This document shows, in pieces, positions 1-7,149 of a stretch of 29,865 nucleotides of DNA; the first letter of the stretch is position 1; the number at the start of each line of letters is the position of its first letter. The DNA is from a virus. Both the position numbers and the translations under genes were made by a program. Where the stretch lies: positions 1-29,865 of the IMG/VR virus record IMGVR_UViG_3300011113_000725; one strand, written 5' to 3'. Below the pieces are notes generated by a model that was given only the letters and a program-made list of their open reading frames with translations, was not told the DNA's origin and did no database searches.

Positions 1-246
1 TATAGAATAACAACTTACCTCGTAGTCGTCGTCGTTCATTTTATTCTCATTTACAAGTATTAAATCACCGCCGTTTATTGATAAATAGTCGCCGTTCATA
101 TTCATAGCTGAACCTAAAATGATATGAGGTAAAACTTCGCCGTCGCCTGAACTTAAAAAGTCATTTATAGTAATACTATGACTTAATTTACCGATTTTTA
201 ATTTTAAGATACCGTCAGTAATTTTACCCTGAACTACTTTTTTCAT
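1..246 (-). CDS. Small early protein, N-terminal 82 codons (cut by the left edge)
   Basis: The reading frame opens with ATG at 246-244 (MKKVVQGKITDGILKLK...) and stays open to base 1, which is the last base of a codon. I recognise no family. The visible part is hydrophilic, with an acidic run NDDDYE near the edge. An exact TATATTTG promoter octamer lies at 285-278, giving a leader of about 31 nt, so this is probably an early gene read by host polymerase. It diverges from the structural gene at 356. If the window is circular, the protein continues in frame at 29865 and ends at 29743, for 122 residues in total. Function unknown. Confidence 0.8.
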   Translation of the reverse strand, partial: MKKVVQGKITDGILKLKIGKLSHSITINDFLSSGDGEVLPHIILGSAMNMNGDYLSINGGDLILVNENKMNDDDYEVSCYSI

Positions 247-263
247 TTTGTTATTGTTTATTT

Positions 264-285
264 GTTTATTGATATACAAATATAA
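264..285 (-). promoter_or_regulatory. Early promoter P1 and leader, Bacteroidota TAnnTTTG type
   Basis: On the minus strand TTATATTTG is followed by an A/T-rich leader to the ATG at 246. The 22 bases at 264-285 occur again, identical, at 5258-5279 on the plus strand. The leader after them is also similar (ATAAACAATA versus TTAAACAATA), and the spacing to ATG is 31 versus 30 nt. Upstream lies ATTTAAAGAAAAAGT, resembling the region upstream of the promoter at 8901-8908. Confidence 0.75.
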
Positions 286-319
286 TACTTTTTCTTTAAA
301 TATCAAAACTTTTTAAGAA

Positions 320-355
320 AAAAAAACAAAAAAATTAAAAACTATATTTTATTAT
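320..355 (+). promoter_or_regulatory. A-rich leader of late type, shared with 19672-19709
   Basis: The stretch before the ATG at 356 reads A-run, C, A-run, TTAAAA, two variable bases, TATATTTTATT. Almost the same string stands directly before the ATG at 19710. It has TATATTTT instead of the early TATATTTG and faces plus-strand structural genes. It may be a late promoter or a translation enhancer; the sequence alone does not separate these. Confidence 0.5.
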
Positions 356-784
356 ATGATAATACTTGGACCTACAGCTACAGGAGTTCATTTAAGCCTT
401 AATGAGTTTAACGAGGATTTAGGTATCGGAACCAGAAGGGGTTTGGATAGATTTTCTTATCATTATGTTTTTAGGATTACAAATCAGCTTACTAAATATA
501 CTACTACTTTTACTCCTTTTACCAACGCTACTTATTTAGGAGGAGATAAATGGTGGAATACAATAAGAGGTTTACGAGAAAACGAGTTCCTTTTTACGGT
601 AAGTCCGACTTATTCGTTCGCTACAAGTGGAGGTATTTATATTACAGGCTCAAATTACGATAATAATAGCGAGTGGAACTTGGAAGTTTATGTAAATCCG
701 GGTTCATATTCAACTGGAACGCCGAGTATATCAGGAAGTTCTATTCTACTAAACCAGTATAGAACCATATTTAAATATATATAA
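356..784 (+). CDS. Hypothetical virion-associated protein, 142 aa
   Basis: A 142-residue protein rich in Thr, Ser, Asn and aromatic residues. Its composition suggests an all-beta fold of the kind common in phage virion proteins. I recognise no catalytic motif. The N-terminus (GPTATGVHLSLNEF) and a central TKYTTTFTPF segment look like short proteins found next to portal genes in uncultured Bacteroidota phages, but this is memory and not a search. It is the first gene of the plus-strand head cluster, lies three bases upstream of the portal gene, and has the late-type A-rich leader. A decoration, head-tail or minor virion role is inferred from position only. Confidence 0.65.
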   Translation: MIILGPTATGVHLSLNEFNEDLGIGTRRGLDRFSYHYVFRITNQLTKYTTTFTPFTNATYLGGDKWWNTIRGLRENEFLFTVSPTYSFATSGGIYITGSNYDNNSEWNLEVYVNPGSYSTGTPSISGSSILLNQYRTIFKYI

Positions 785-787
785 TTT

Positions 788-1924
788 ATGAGTATAATAG
801 ATAGATTTTTAGGTAGAAAAATGGAACTCGTAGTTCCTGAAGTCAATACCTTACAAAAAGAAGAAGTATTTAGTTTATCAGTCCAAACTGATTTACCTAA
901 AATAGTAGAACGAAAAAATATGGATTTTATAGGGTGGGGCGAGGATAATATGTATCCAGAGACCCTTACTGAACTATATTTGACTTCGCCTACTCATAAC
1001 GCTATTGTAAAAACAAAAGCCGAGATGGTAGTAGGAGATGGATATACTTACAACGACGATCACCTTGACGAAGCGGATAAAATAGAAGTTCTTAAAATCT
1101 TATCTCAATACGACAGATTTAATTACGATTTATCTTTAGATTATCAAATCTACGGGGCTTACGCTATTGAAGTGATATGGTCGCTTGACTTTACAAGAAT
1201 AGTTCATATAAACCGACTTGAAGTAGCTAATTTACGAAGTGGTAAATATGTAGATGGAAAAATTAAGGAATGGTATTACAAAATAGATTGGAACGACAGA
1301 AAAGAAAAACCGATTTGTATTAAATCTTTGGACTTAAAAAATAAAAAAGAACATAGACAAATACTTTATGTATCAAATCAAACCGTATCAAATCGTTATT
1401 ATCCTGAACCTTCATATGTAGGCTGTATTGACTGGATTACTTTGGAAAGTCAAGTAGGACTTTACTATAAATCTTTAATAGAAAATGGTTTTAATCCTTC
1501 TATTATTATCAAGTTCTTTAGAAAACCAGCTTCTTTGGAAGAAAAAGCTGAGATCGTAGGCGGACTAAAAAGGTCGTTCGCTGGAGTAAAGAATAGTGGA
1601 AAACATATGGTTTTATTCAGCGATGGAAAAGAACTCGCCCCTGAAGTTCAAGCTATAGACGTAGCGAACGTAGATAAACAATTCACGGTTATAGCCGAAC
1701 AAATTACTCAAAAAATTATTACTGGAGAACGAGCTATTACGGCTGAACTATTTGGAATAGCTATTCCGGGTCAGCTTGGTTCAGGCGACTTTGATACAAA
1801 GGTAAAATGTTTTACGAAGTTTGTAATCGCTCCGGACCAAAGAAGAATAGAAGCTTCTATAAATGAGATACTTATGATAAATGGATATAAAGTAAATTTT
1901 ACCTTGAGCCCGTTTACAATATAA
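788..1924 (+). CDS. Portal protein
   Basis: A 378-residue protein. The segment GWGEDNMYPETLTELY followed by SPTHNAIVKTKAEMVVGDGY (residues about 48-85) is the usual start of the portal fold in Bacteroidota siphophages. The later region (about 270-330), with a KQFTVIAEQITQKIITG segment, fits the helical stem and crown. The portal is the dodecameric ring at the capsid vertex through which DNA is packaged by the terminase and released into the tail. At 378 aa it is shorter than most portals (more often 420-500 aa), probably through a short C-terminus. It is followed directly by the connector gene. The terminase genes lie about 9 kb further on rather than beside it. Confidence 0.82.
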   Translation: MSIIDRFLGRKMELVVPEVNTLQKEEVFSLSVQTDLPKIVERKNMDFIGWGEDNMYPETLTELYLTSPTHNAIVKTKAEMVVGDGYTYNDDHLDEADKIEVLKILSQYDRFNYDLSLDYQIYGAYAIEVIWSLDFTRIVHINRLEVANLRSGKYVDGKIKEWYYKIDWNDRKEKPICIKSLDLKNKKEHRQILYVSNQTVSNRYYPEPSYVGCIDWITLESQVGLYYKSLIENGFNPSIIIKFFRKPASLEEKAEIVGGLKRSFAGVKNSGKHMVLFSDGKELAPEVQAIDVANVDKQFTVIAEQITQKIITGERAITAELFGIAIPGQLGSGDFDTKVKCFTKFVIAPDQRRIEASINEILMINGYKVNFTLSPFTI

Positions 1925-1937
1925 ATAAAAAAATGAT

Positions 1938-2525
1938 ATGAGTTTTACTCCTTGGATTAATAGTTTTTACTTAAAGTCGCTTACTCCAATAAACAATAAT
2001 ATAGATATAACTGAAGTATCAAACCATATAGAAAGCGCGCAAGTTATTTATACTCGTGAGCTTCTTGGTAAATTACTTTATGACGATATAGATACAAAGT
2101 TCCAAACTGGAACTTTTTCCACTCGCGAAGCTGACTTATTTGACTTATGTAAATCAGCTATAGCTTATAGAGCTTCTGAGATAGCTATACCTTTTTTAGG
2201 TATTAAAATCCGTAATAAAGGCGTTGTAAGATTAAATGACGAATACGCGCAGCCGGCTTCAGTAGAAGAGATAAAGTATTTAAGAGCGGAACTAAAAAAT
2301 CGTGCTGAATATATGGAAAGTCAGGTACAAAACTACTTATATGAATATAACAACGATTTTCCACTTTGGACTTCTTCCAAGAACGCAGCCGGAGATAAAC
2401 AACTTATCTACCCTACACCACTTACTCCATATGATAGCGATATATTTTATCAAGATTACGATAAATTAAGAAGGAACCGCTATTATTATGGACCAAATAG
2501 TAATGAACCCGGGAACTCATATTGA
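1938..2525 (+). CDS. Head-tail connector (adaptor) protein
   Basis: A 195-residue, mainly helical protein. The pattern ITEVSNHIESAQVIYTRELLGKLLYDDI near the N-terminus, then SAIAYRASEIAIPF, resembles the connector family of Bacteroidota phages that I know as DUF6712, related to gp6-like adaptors that bind under the portal ring. Its place directly after the portal supports this. The gene ends at 2525 and overlaps by nine bases the 3' end of the antisense HNH gene. Assignment rests on motif memory and gene order. Confidence 0.68.
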   Translation: MSFTPWINSFYLKSLTPINNNIDITEVSNHIESAQVIYTRELLGKLLYDDIDTKFQTGTFSTREADLFDLCKSAIAYRASEIAIPFLGIKIRNKGVVRLNDEYAQPASVEEIKYLRAELKNRAEYMESQVQNYLYEYNNDFPLWTSSKNAAGDKQLIYPTPLTPYDSDIFYQDYDKLRRNRYYYGPNSNEPGNSY

Positions 2526-2969
2526 GTGATATAATTTTTTAGCCTCAAAATAAGCCTTAGAAGCTTTTTCTTTATCTTTAAATGAACCAAGATATATTCT
2601 TTGTTTATTTACTTTTATCCAAGCGGTATATGTAGAGCAGTTTTGGTTCTTTTGGTAGCCTTTAATTTTTTTTCTATTGTAATTATTTTCTTGTATTGAT
2701 ACTGAACGTAAATTATTTATTCTATTATCATTTTTTATTCCGTTTATATGATCCAAACAATCTACTACTTTTTTGAAAACCCAATAATAAATAAACTGGT
2801 GGGAATATAAATGATAATTTTTTTTATTGTAAATGAAAATTAATTGGTTATAGCCCATTTTATTTAAATTATTCATAACCTTACCTGTAATACCAAAAAC
2901 TTCGCCGGTATCAGGATTACAAGTATAGCCTTTTTCTATAGCTATTTTTATCTTTTCTTCTCGCGTCAT
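2517..2969 (-). CDS. HNH homing endonuclease with AP2 DNA-binding domain
   Basis: A 150-residue protein. The HNH-3 type nuclease core is at residues 57-98: H57, then DHINGIKNDNRINNLR at 73-88, with downstream Asn at 95-98. The C-terminal part (about 110-145), with YTAWIKVNKQRIYLGSF and KEKASKAYFEAKK, is an AP2-like DNA-binding domain. This two-domain form is typical of phage free-standing homing endonucleases. I chose the ATG at 2969. A TTG at 2981 in the same frame lies inside the TATATTTG promoter octamer and is not credible. The gene is antisense to the head operon and sits between connector and MuF-like genes, so it looks like a later insertion carrying its own promoter. Confidence 0.88.
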   Translation of the reverse strand: MTREEKIKIAIEKGYTCNPDTGEVFGITGKVMNNLNKMGYNQLIFIYNKKNYHLYSHQFIYYWVFKKVVDCLDHINGIKNDNRINNLRSVSIQENNYNRKKIKGYQKNQNCSTYTAWIKVNKQRIYLGSFKDKEKASKAYFEAKKLYHSI

Positions 2970-2978
2970 AAAACTAAA

Positions 2979-2986
2979 CAAATATA
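2979..2986 (-). promoter_or_regulatory. Promoter of the HNH gene (TATATTTG), short leader
   Basis: An exact TATATTTG on the minus strand. Only nine bases separate the octamer from the ATG at 2969, so the transcript has a very short leader or none. Confidence 0.65.
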
Positions 2987-3021
2987 TAATTTTTTATATT
3001 TAAATTATATAAAAGTTTATC

Positions 3022-3525
3022 ATGTGTTTAAAAGTTATTAAGAATATAAAAAAGGAAATGAGGCGTCAGCTTTTAGAAAAGGAGCTCTTACGCCGAGTAG
3101 ATTTGATAACGACTTTAGGAGAAGATATAAATAACTTTACTATTTTGGACCGAGAGATTATGACGCCTGAACTCATAAATGAGTTTTTAGTTCTTAGTCC
3201 AAACTCAAAATCTATAACTTCTATTATACCCGGAGGAGATAAACCGCGAATAAGGGTAGGTCCAGAAAATTACGAGATAAGATATAATTACGATTTAAGA
3301 ACCGGTATTGATGGACCTAAATTACTTGATACTTCACGAGATTTTTGTGTAAACTTGATAAAGGCTAATAAACTTTATACCAGAGACGAGATAAACCGTA
3401 TGGAAAACGGATTTGGACTTCCTGTATTCCAGTTCGCCGGAGGTTATTATCGTAATCCAAATACAGACGAGACGACGCCTTATTGTCGTCATAGCTGGTA
3501 TCAAAATATAGTAATAAGAAAATAA
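3022..3525 (+). CDS. MuF-like minor head protein (C-terminal domain only)
   Basis: A 167-residue protein. Its C-terminal half matches the conserved end of MuF/SPP1 gp7-type minor head proteins: DTSRDFCVNL, then YTRDEINRMENGFGLPVF, then GGYY and YCRHSW. In this family a few copies bind the portal and help capsid assembly and DNA release. Full MuF proteins are usually longer than 250 residues with an N-terminal portal-binding part. Here only about 80 residues precede the conserved block, so the gene is short for the family. The HNH gene lies immediately upstream, and loss of 5' sequence during that insertion is possible. The start is uncertain: ATG at 3022 or the in-frame ATG at 3058, which is preceded by AGGAA. 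Confidence 0.65.
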   Translation: MCLKVIKNIKKEMRRQLLEKELLRRVDLITTLGEDINNFTILDREIMTPELINEFLVLSPNSKSITSIIPGGDKPRIRVGPENYEIRYNYDLRTGIDGPKLLDTSRDFCVNLIKANKLYTRDEINRMENGFGLPVFQFAGGYYRNPNTDETTPYCRHSWYQNIVIRK

Positions 3526-3782
3526 TGGAACAATATGTAGTAAATATATTCGCTTCGGTAATTTTAGGTATCATAGGATACTTCCTAAAATCTACTATGG
3601 AAGAACTAAAAAAATGTAAAGATATAGCGAATAAAGCTCAAACTGATATATCCATTATGAAGGTAGATTATATGAATAAATACGATCATTTATCGGAGAA
3701 GTTTGACGAACTCGCGAACTCGGTAAAAGATTTGACCCGTGAGATAAAAGAACTAAACAAAGAACTACAAAAAAAACTATAA
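3525..3782 (+). CDS. Small membrane-anchored coiled-coil protein, possible lysis protein
   Basis: An 85-residue protein with one hydrophobic segment near the N-terminus (about residues 5-22, VNIFASVILGIIGYF), followed by a long charged, heptad-like helix rich in Lys, Glu and Leu. Start and upstream stop overlap as TAATG, so it is translationally coupled to the MuF-like gene. One transmembrane helix plus a coiled coil fits holin-like, i-spanin-like or other small membrane phage proteins. No sequence motif decides this. The next gene encodes another small membrane protein, which makes a lysis cassette a reasonable but unproved reading. Confidence 0.65.
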   Translation: MEQYVVNIFASVILGIIGYFLKSTMEELKKCKDIANKAQTDISIMKVDYMNKYDHLSEKFDELANSVKDLTREIKELNKELQKKL

Positions 3783-3785
3783 ATT

Positions 3786-3968
3786 ATGAATAGATTATTT
3801 AAAACTGGACTTATTACTACTATTATTGGTTTATCAATAATACTATTTTCTGGTATTTTAATTTGGACTGAAAAAACTACTATTGAAGCTACCGCAGGGT
3901 GGATAACTTTAGCCCTATTGTTTTTAAGAAGTAAAGATACTTTAATAAATCTTGGACAAGATAAATAA
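3786..3968 (+). CDS. Small two-helix membrane protein, holin candidate
   Basis: A 60-residue protein with two hydrophobic stretches: about residues 8-27 (GLITTIIGLSIILFSGILIW) and about 36-47 (ATAGWITLALLF). It has a short charged loop and a charged tail ending GQDK. Size and two-helix topology fit class II holins, but many phage small membrane proteins look like this. It starts three bases after the previous membrane gene and was probably co-expressed with it. Confidence 0.6.
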   Translation: MNRLFKTGLITTIIGLSIILFSGILIWTEKTTIEATAGWITLALLFLRSKDTLINLGQDK

Positions 3969-3982
3969 ATTAATATAAAATT

Positions 3983-5230
3983 ATGCCACCTTTACAAAAT
4001 TGTAGTATAGATAACCAAAAAGGATTTAAGTGGGGGTCCGAGGGTAAATGTTATTCTTATGAACCCGATAATGAGGCTTCTATGAAGGAAGCTAAAAAAA
4101 AGGCTATAGCTCAAGGAGTAGCTATTGGAGATTTTGAGGCGGTAGGAGCTCATATCAATATACTTAAAGGTCGTTGGAAAGCAGCCGCTATGAGAACTTC
4201 TTTTGACTTTGACGGGGTTATATCTACTAAACGAGGACAAGAACTTTGGAAAAATACTGAAGGAGAAAAATGGATTATTACAGCTCGTAATATAACTGGA
4301 AAAGCTGAAGTTTTTTCTATTACTGACTTATTACAAATACCTCGTAATCGTGTAGTTTTTACCGGCTCAAACTCGGGTAAAATAAGAAAAATACGAGAAC
4401 TAAAAATTACTCAACATATAGATAATAACCAAGAAGTTATTAATAAACTACCAAACATGGTAGGTATGAAGTTTAGTTCTATAAAATTATCATATACAGA
4501 TTACCCTGAAGTAGTAAAACAAAACGCTCAAAGGGCCTTAAATTACGCCGAAAAGAACGGCTGGAACGATTGTGGAACTCCGGTAGGTAAGGCGAGAGCT
4601 AATCAACTCGCTAAAGGAGAGGCTATAAGTGAAGATACAATAAGTCGTATGGCTTCTTTCGCCCGTCATTTACAATATGACGATAAAGAACTTGGAGAAG
4701 GCTGCGCTAAACTTATGATACTCGCATGGGGCGGTAAAGAAGGAATACTTTGGGCTCAAAGAAAACTGGAACAAATTAAAAATGAAGATTTAGCCGTTGT
4801 AGGTCCAAAAGGAGCTATTGTTCCGTCAAAGAAAGCTCCGGCTTCCTCTACTCCGAACCCTGAACCAAAAGGACAAGGAACGGCTAAAGGCGACGCTTCT
4901 TCTACCAGAGGAGCTGAAGTAAGCGAAAGGGTAGAAAAAATCTTAAAGGATAAAGCTGACGACTTTAATGAACGATATAAAGATAAACTTGGTTATGGAG
5001 TAAATGTAGGTATGTTGAAGTCAGTATATCAAAGGGGTATTGGAGCCTTTACCGTAAGTCATAGTCCGAAGGTAAGTTCAGGCGAGCAGTGGGCTTTAGC
5101 TCGTGTAAACGCCTTCTTATTACTTGTAAAAAATGGTAGACCTCAAAATAAAAAGTATGTAAATGATAACGATTTACTACCAAAAGACCACCCGAAGTAT
5201 TCAGGTAAAAAAGAAGAAAAAAAAGATTAA
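3983..5230 (+). CDS. Multidomain virion protein: HAD-like domain plus two phage-specific domains
   Basis: A 415-residue protein with separable parts. Residues 1-50 hold a short GKCYSYEP segment and an Ala/Lys helix. Residues about 72-155 look like a HAD phosphatase core: FDFDGVIS (motif I Asp pair near 75/77), IITAR (motif II Thr near 99), then HIDNN (motif IV acid near 147). Residues about 165-265 (YPEVVKQNAQRALNYAEKNG, CGTPVGKARANQLAKG, MASFARH, AWGGKEGILWAQRKL) form a domain that recurs in phage morphogenesis and protease polyproteins. A Pro/Ala linker follows. Residues about 312-400 (GMLKSVYQRGIGAF, EQWALARVNAFL, DLLPKDHP) match what I know as DUF5824. The substrate of the HAD part is unknown. 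It closes the plus-strand head cluster. Confidence 0.72.
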   Translation: MPPLQNCSIDNQKGFKWGSEGKCYSYEPDNEASMKEAKKKAIAQGVAIGDFEAVGAHINILKGRWKAAAMRTSFDFDGVISTKRGQELWKNTEGEKWIITARNITGKAEVFSITDLLQIPRNRVVFTGSNSGKIRKIRELKITQHIDNNQEVINKLPNMVGMKFSSIKLSYTDYPEVVKQNAQRALNYAEKNGWNDCGTPVGKARANQLAKGEAISEDTISRMASFARHLQYDDKELGEGCAKLMILAWGGKEGILWAQRKLEQIKNEDLAVVGPKGAIVPSKKAPASSTPNPEPKGQGTAKGDASSTRGAEVSERVEKILKDKADDFNERYKDKLGYGVNVGMLKSVYQRGIGAFTVSHSPKVSSGEQWALARVNAFLLLVKNGRPQNKKYVNDNDLLPKDHPKYSGKKEEKKD

Positions 5231-5238
5231 TTTTTTTT
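5217..5238 (+). terminator. Possible weak AT-only terminator
   Basis: A run of eight A at 5217-5224 is followed, after GATTAA, by eight T at 5231-5238, across the stop codon of the multidomain protein gene. This could form an A-U hairpin ending in a U-run, but it has no G-C pairs and may be only compositional. Confidence 0.25.
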
Positions 5239-5257
5239 GTAATTTAAAATAAAATAG

Positions 5258-5279
5258 TTATATTTGTATATCAATAAAC
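5258..5279 (+). promoter_or_regulatory. Early promoter P3 and leader, second copy of the P1 module
   Basis: TTATATTTG is followed by a leader to the ATG at 5297. All 22 bases match the minus-strand module at 264-285, and the leader after it is partly conserved. This is the only clear early promoter on the plus strand. It restarts transcription after the late head genes. Confidence 0.75.
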
Positions 5280-5296
5280 GATTAAACAATACGACT

Positions 5297-5479
5297 ATGA
5301 AAACAAAACAAGAGATTATCAATAGTATCAAAGATGTAGTATCAGGTATGAACCACCAAGAACAAGCTGACTTCATTTGGGCTATAATTACAGAAACCAG
5401 TATTAAAGACGCTTCTATGGATAGAATAGATGGTGGATACGAGATTATTTTAGAGATTGAAGAAGAAGATGAAGATTAA
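5297..5479 (+). CDS. Small acidic early protein, 60 aa
   Basis: Starts at ATG 5297 (MKTKQEIINSIKDVVSGMN) and ends in a strongly acidic tail (EIEEEDED). An in-frame TTG at 5264 lies inside the promoter octamer and is rejected. The protein is probably helical at the N-terminus (QEQADFIWAIITET) and resembles no family I can name. Small acidic early phage proteins often inhibit host enzymes or mimic DNA, but nothing here proves that. It is convergent with the minus-strand operon and overlaps the zinc-finger gene by four bases at its stop. Confidence 0.7.
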   Translation: MKTKQEIINSIKDVVSGMNHQEQADFIWAIITETSIKDASMDRIDGGYEIILEIEEEDED

Positions 5480-5919
5480 GAAAAGTATTTAATAACCAGT
5501 TCCAAATCTCCTACCATTTTAGGTATTTGTTTTTCTATAGTAAGATTATTATAGGCTTCTTTAATAGTTTTTCTTTTATACTTCATAAACATATTACATA
5601 ACCTAAAATGGTCTATATCAGTTTGTAGATTACGCCTAAACTTTACAAGTATTATCTTAATCTCCACCATATCTTCACGAGTAGGAACGGCTATAAATGG
5701 ATTTGTTTTGTATTTTTTTATATTTTCCGCACTTATATTTTTAAGTTCTTTATTTTCTTTTGACTTTACTAAATTATCTATTTTTTTTCCAAACTCTTTA
5801 GCCTTATCATAACAAGATAAACATACTTTAGTTCTAAAATAATAACGCTTTTGTTCGCAAAGCGGACATATTTGTCCGGTAAAATAATGAGTTGGTTTTA
5901 CCCGATAGGCTCTCGTCAT
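5476..5919 (-). CDS. Zinc-ribbon protein of unknown function, 147 aa
   Basis: The N-terminal part has two CxxC knuckles, C18-P-L-C21 and C33-L-S-C36, separated by 11 residues. This is the spacing of a small zinc ribbon. The rest is Lys-rich and probably helical, without a catalytic motif. Last gene of the minus-strand early operon, and its start overlaps the stop of the preceding gene by four bases. A nucleic-acid-binding or protein-adaptor role is plausible from the zinc ribbon and from the winged-helix partner upstream. Family not recognised. Confidence 0.75.
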   Translation of the reverse strand: MTRAYRVKPTHYFTGQICPLCEQKRYYFRTKVCLSCYDKAKEFGKKIDNLVKSKENKELKNISAENIKKYKTNPFIAVPTREDMVEIKIILVKFRRNLQTDIDHFRLCNMFMKYKRKTIKEAYNNLTIEKQIPKMVGDLELVIKYFS

Positions 5920-6443
5920 AGTAATAATTTATTTATATTTGACTGACGTTCAGCGGCTATAAAGGCCTTAAAACTTAAATCTATATGAAAACTCGGGGTC
6001 TCTATATTATCTCCTTCTTCGTAAATCCAAAAAGTAAAGTGAGATACCATACCTTCGCCTTCCATAAAATCCATATCAAGTAAATAGTCGTTGAACTTCA
6101 TTTTCTTTTCTATAAGAATAGATTTGAGTTCGTTATCTTGACGGAGTAGGACTTGTTCGTCTTCAACGTCAAGTTTAAAAGTAGATTTATTTAGGAGTTT
6201 AGTATTACCATGTAGATAATCTACTTCTACTTCGTCAGCTTCAAGATTACTTAAATCTCTATTCTCAAACCTACCCGGATATAAGTATTGTAGTTCAGTC
6301 ATTATATTCCTTCTTATCCAGTTCATATAAGTATCGTAAAGTAGTATCAGTTCATAATCTCGTTCCATAATTGTCGTTTTTTTTATTGAGTATCTCCAAT
6401 ATAATTTTTCTTCTTCTATAAGTAGATAATTTAATCGTTCCAT
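5916..6443 (-). CDS. Unknown protein, 175 aa
   Basis: A 175-residue protein with a helical charged N-terminus (MERLNYLLIEEEKLYWRYS) and a C-terminal half that alternates charged and hydrophobic residues (VSHFTFWIYEEGD, SFHIDLSFKAFIAAERQ). No motif recognised. It overlaps the 3' end of the winged-helix gene by 13 bases and the zinc-ribbon gene by four, so it belongs to the same operon. A role in early DNA metabolism is only suggested by context. Confidence 0.7.
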   Translation of the reverse strand: MERLNYLLIEEEKLYWRYSIKKTTIMERDYELILLYDTYMNWIRRNIMTELQYLYPGRFENRDLSNLEADEVEVDYLHGNTKLLNKSTFKLDVEDEQVLLRQDNELKSILIEKKMKFNDYLLDMDFMEGEGMVSHFTFWIYEEGDNIETPSFHIDLSFKAFIAAERQSNINKLLL

Positions 6444-6835
6444 GTAAATCCAAGATCGTCAGTTTTATTATCTTCAAGTCGTTTTTGTTTTAGGATATAT
6501 TCAAGTCCGTCAGCGGCTACTATTATTGAAGAAGCCCGTTCTCGTAAAGATTTTATATTTTGTAGGAGTTCTTCTTCGTCATAACTTACATAATAACCCC
6601 TTCTTGAAGAGAGGACTGGAAGTATTCCTTCGCTTCTCATAAAGTTTATTACTTTTCTTAAACGAACTCCAGAAAACTTATTGGTAAGTCCAAACTCAAC
6701 AAGTCGTTCATTTATACCCCGTATCAGCTGATCGGAGTATATTTTTTTACGAGGTCCAGTTTTTAGTAAAACCTTTATCAGTTTAGGTATCATATTTTTT
6801 TCTTCTTCGGTAAGTGGTTTGTTATTAAAAGCCAT
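6431..6835 (-). CDS. Winged-helix DNA-binding protein, possible replication or regulatory protein
   Basis: A 134-residue protein. Residues about 35-85 (YSDQLIRGINERLVEFG, GVRLRKVINFMRSEG, RRGYYVSYDEEEL) show the helix-turn-helix and wing of a short winged-helix domain, followed by LQNIKSLRERASSI. Proteins with this GVRLRKVINxxRxxG...GYYVS pattern are common in Bacteroidota phages and prophages, usually near replication genes, and I know them as replication initiator-like or regulatory wHTH proteins. The winged helix is clear; the biological role is inferred. It is the best candidate here for an origin-binding protein, as no polymerase or helicase is present. Confidence 0.7.
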   Translation of the reverse strand: MAFNNKPLTEEEKNMIPKLIKVLLKTGPRKKIYSDQLIRGINERLVEFGLTNKFSGVRLRKVINFMRSEGILPVLSSRRGYYVSYDEEELLQNIKSLRERASSIIVAADGLEYILKQKRLEDNKTDDLGFTWND

Positions 6836-6836
6836 G

Positions 6837-7025
6837 TTATTCAGTTATTTTTTTTAAGTTTATTAAATAAGTTTTATCACGGATATATTCTTCGTCAGTT
6901 ATATCTTTATAGATATATTTTTTACGAAGAGCTTTTAGTTCAGCTTCATAAATAGTTCCACCGAGTTTTTTTACTAAGTAGTCAATACCAAATATAACCT
7001 TAATTTTAATCTTATCGTTAATCAT
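6837..7025 (-). CDS. Small early protein, 62 aa
   Basis: A 62-residue basic, probably all-helical protein (MINDKIKIKVIFGIDYLVKKLGG...). Its pattern IYKDITDEEYIRDK looks like a short helical hairpin. First gene of the minus-strand operon that continues with the winged-helix gene one base further on. Its ATG lies 14 bases after a long-armed hairpin with a U-rich end (7039-7095), so its expression may be controlled by that element. Function unknown. Confidence 0.65.
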   Translation of the reverse strand: MINDKIKIKVIFGIDYLVKKLGGTIYEAELKALRKKYIYKDITDEEYIRDKTYLINLKKITE

Positions 7026-7035
7026 AATTTAAAAT

Positions 7036-7149
7036 ATAAAAACCCTTCAATAACAAAGATGTAGGCGAGGAGTTCTTTGATAAGAGAAGGGTTTTAGTTT
7101 GTAAAAAAAAGTAAACTTTAAATATTCATATTCATATTCTCGTCGCCTA
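7036..7149 (-). promoter_or_regulatory. Structured RNA element: two-stem hairpin with possible pseudoknot
   Basis: A perfect 10-bp outer stem pairs 7039-7048 with 7086-7095. A perfect 6-bp inner stem pairs 7054-7059 with 7074-7079. The apical loop 7062-7072 is complementary in 10 of 11 positions to 7139-7149 (CTCGTCGCCTA on the plus strand), which would make a pseudoknot. Read on the minus strand, the outer stem ends GAAGGGTTTTTATATTTT and stands 14 bases before the ATG at 7025. It could be an attenuator or riboregulator of the early operon, or the 3' end of a small RNA. I see no exact TATATTTG promoter just upstream of it. Confidence 0.45.

Noticed and set aside
2970-2981. Longer HNH protein starting at TTG 2981
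   Set aside because: The TTG is part of the TATATTTG promoter octamer, so it would lie upstream of the transcript start.
5264-5296. Longer form of the 60-aa protein starting at TTG 5264
   Set aside because: The same reason: the codon lies in the promoter, and ATG 5297 has the leader shared with the gene at 246.
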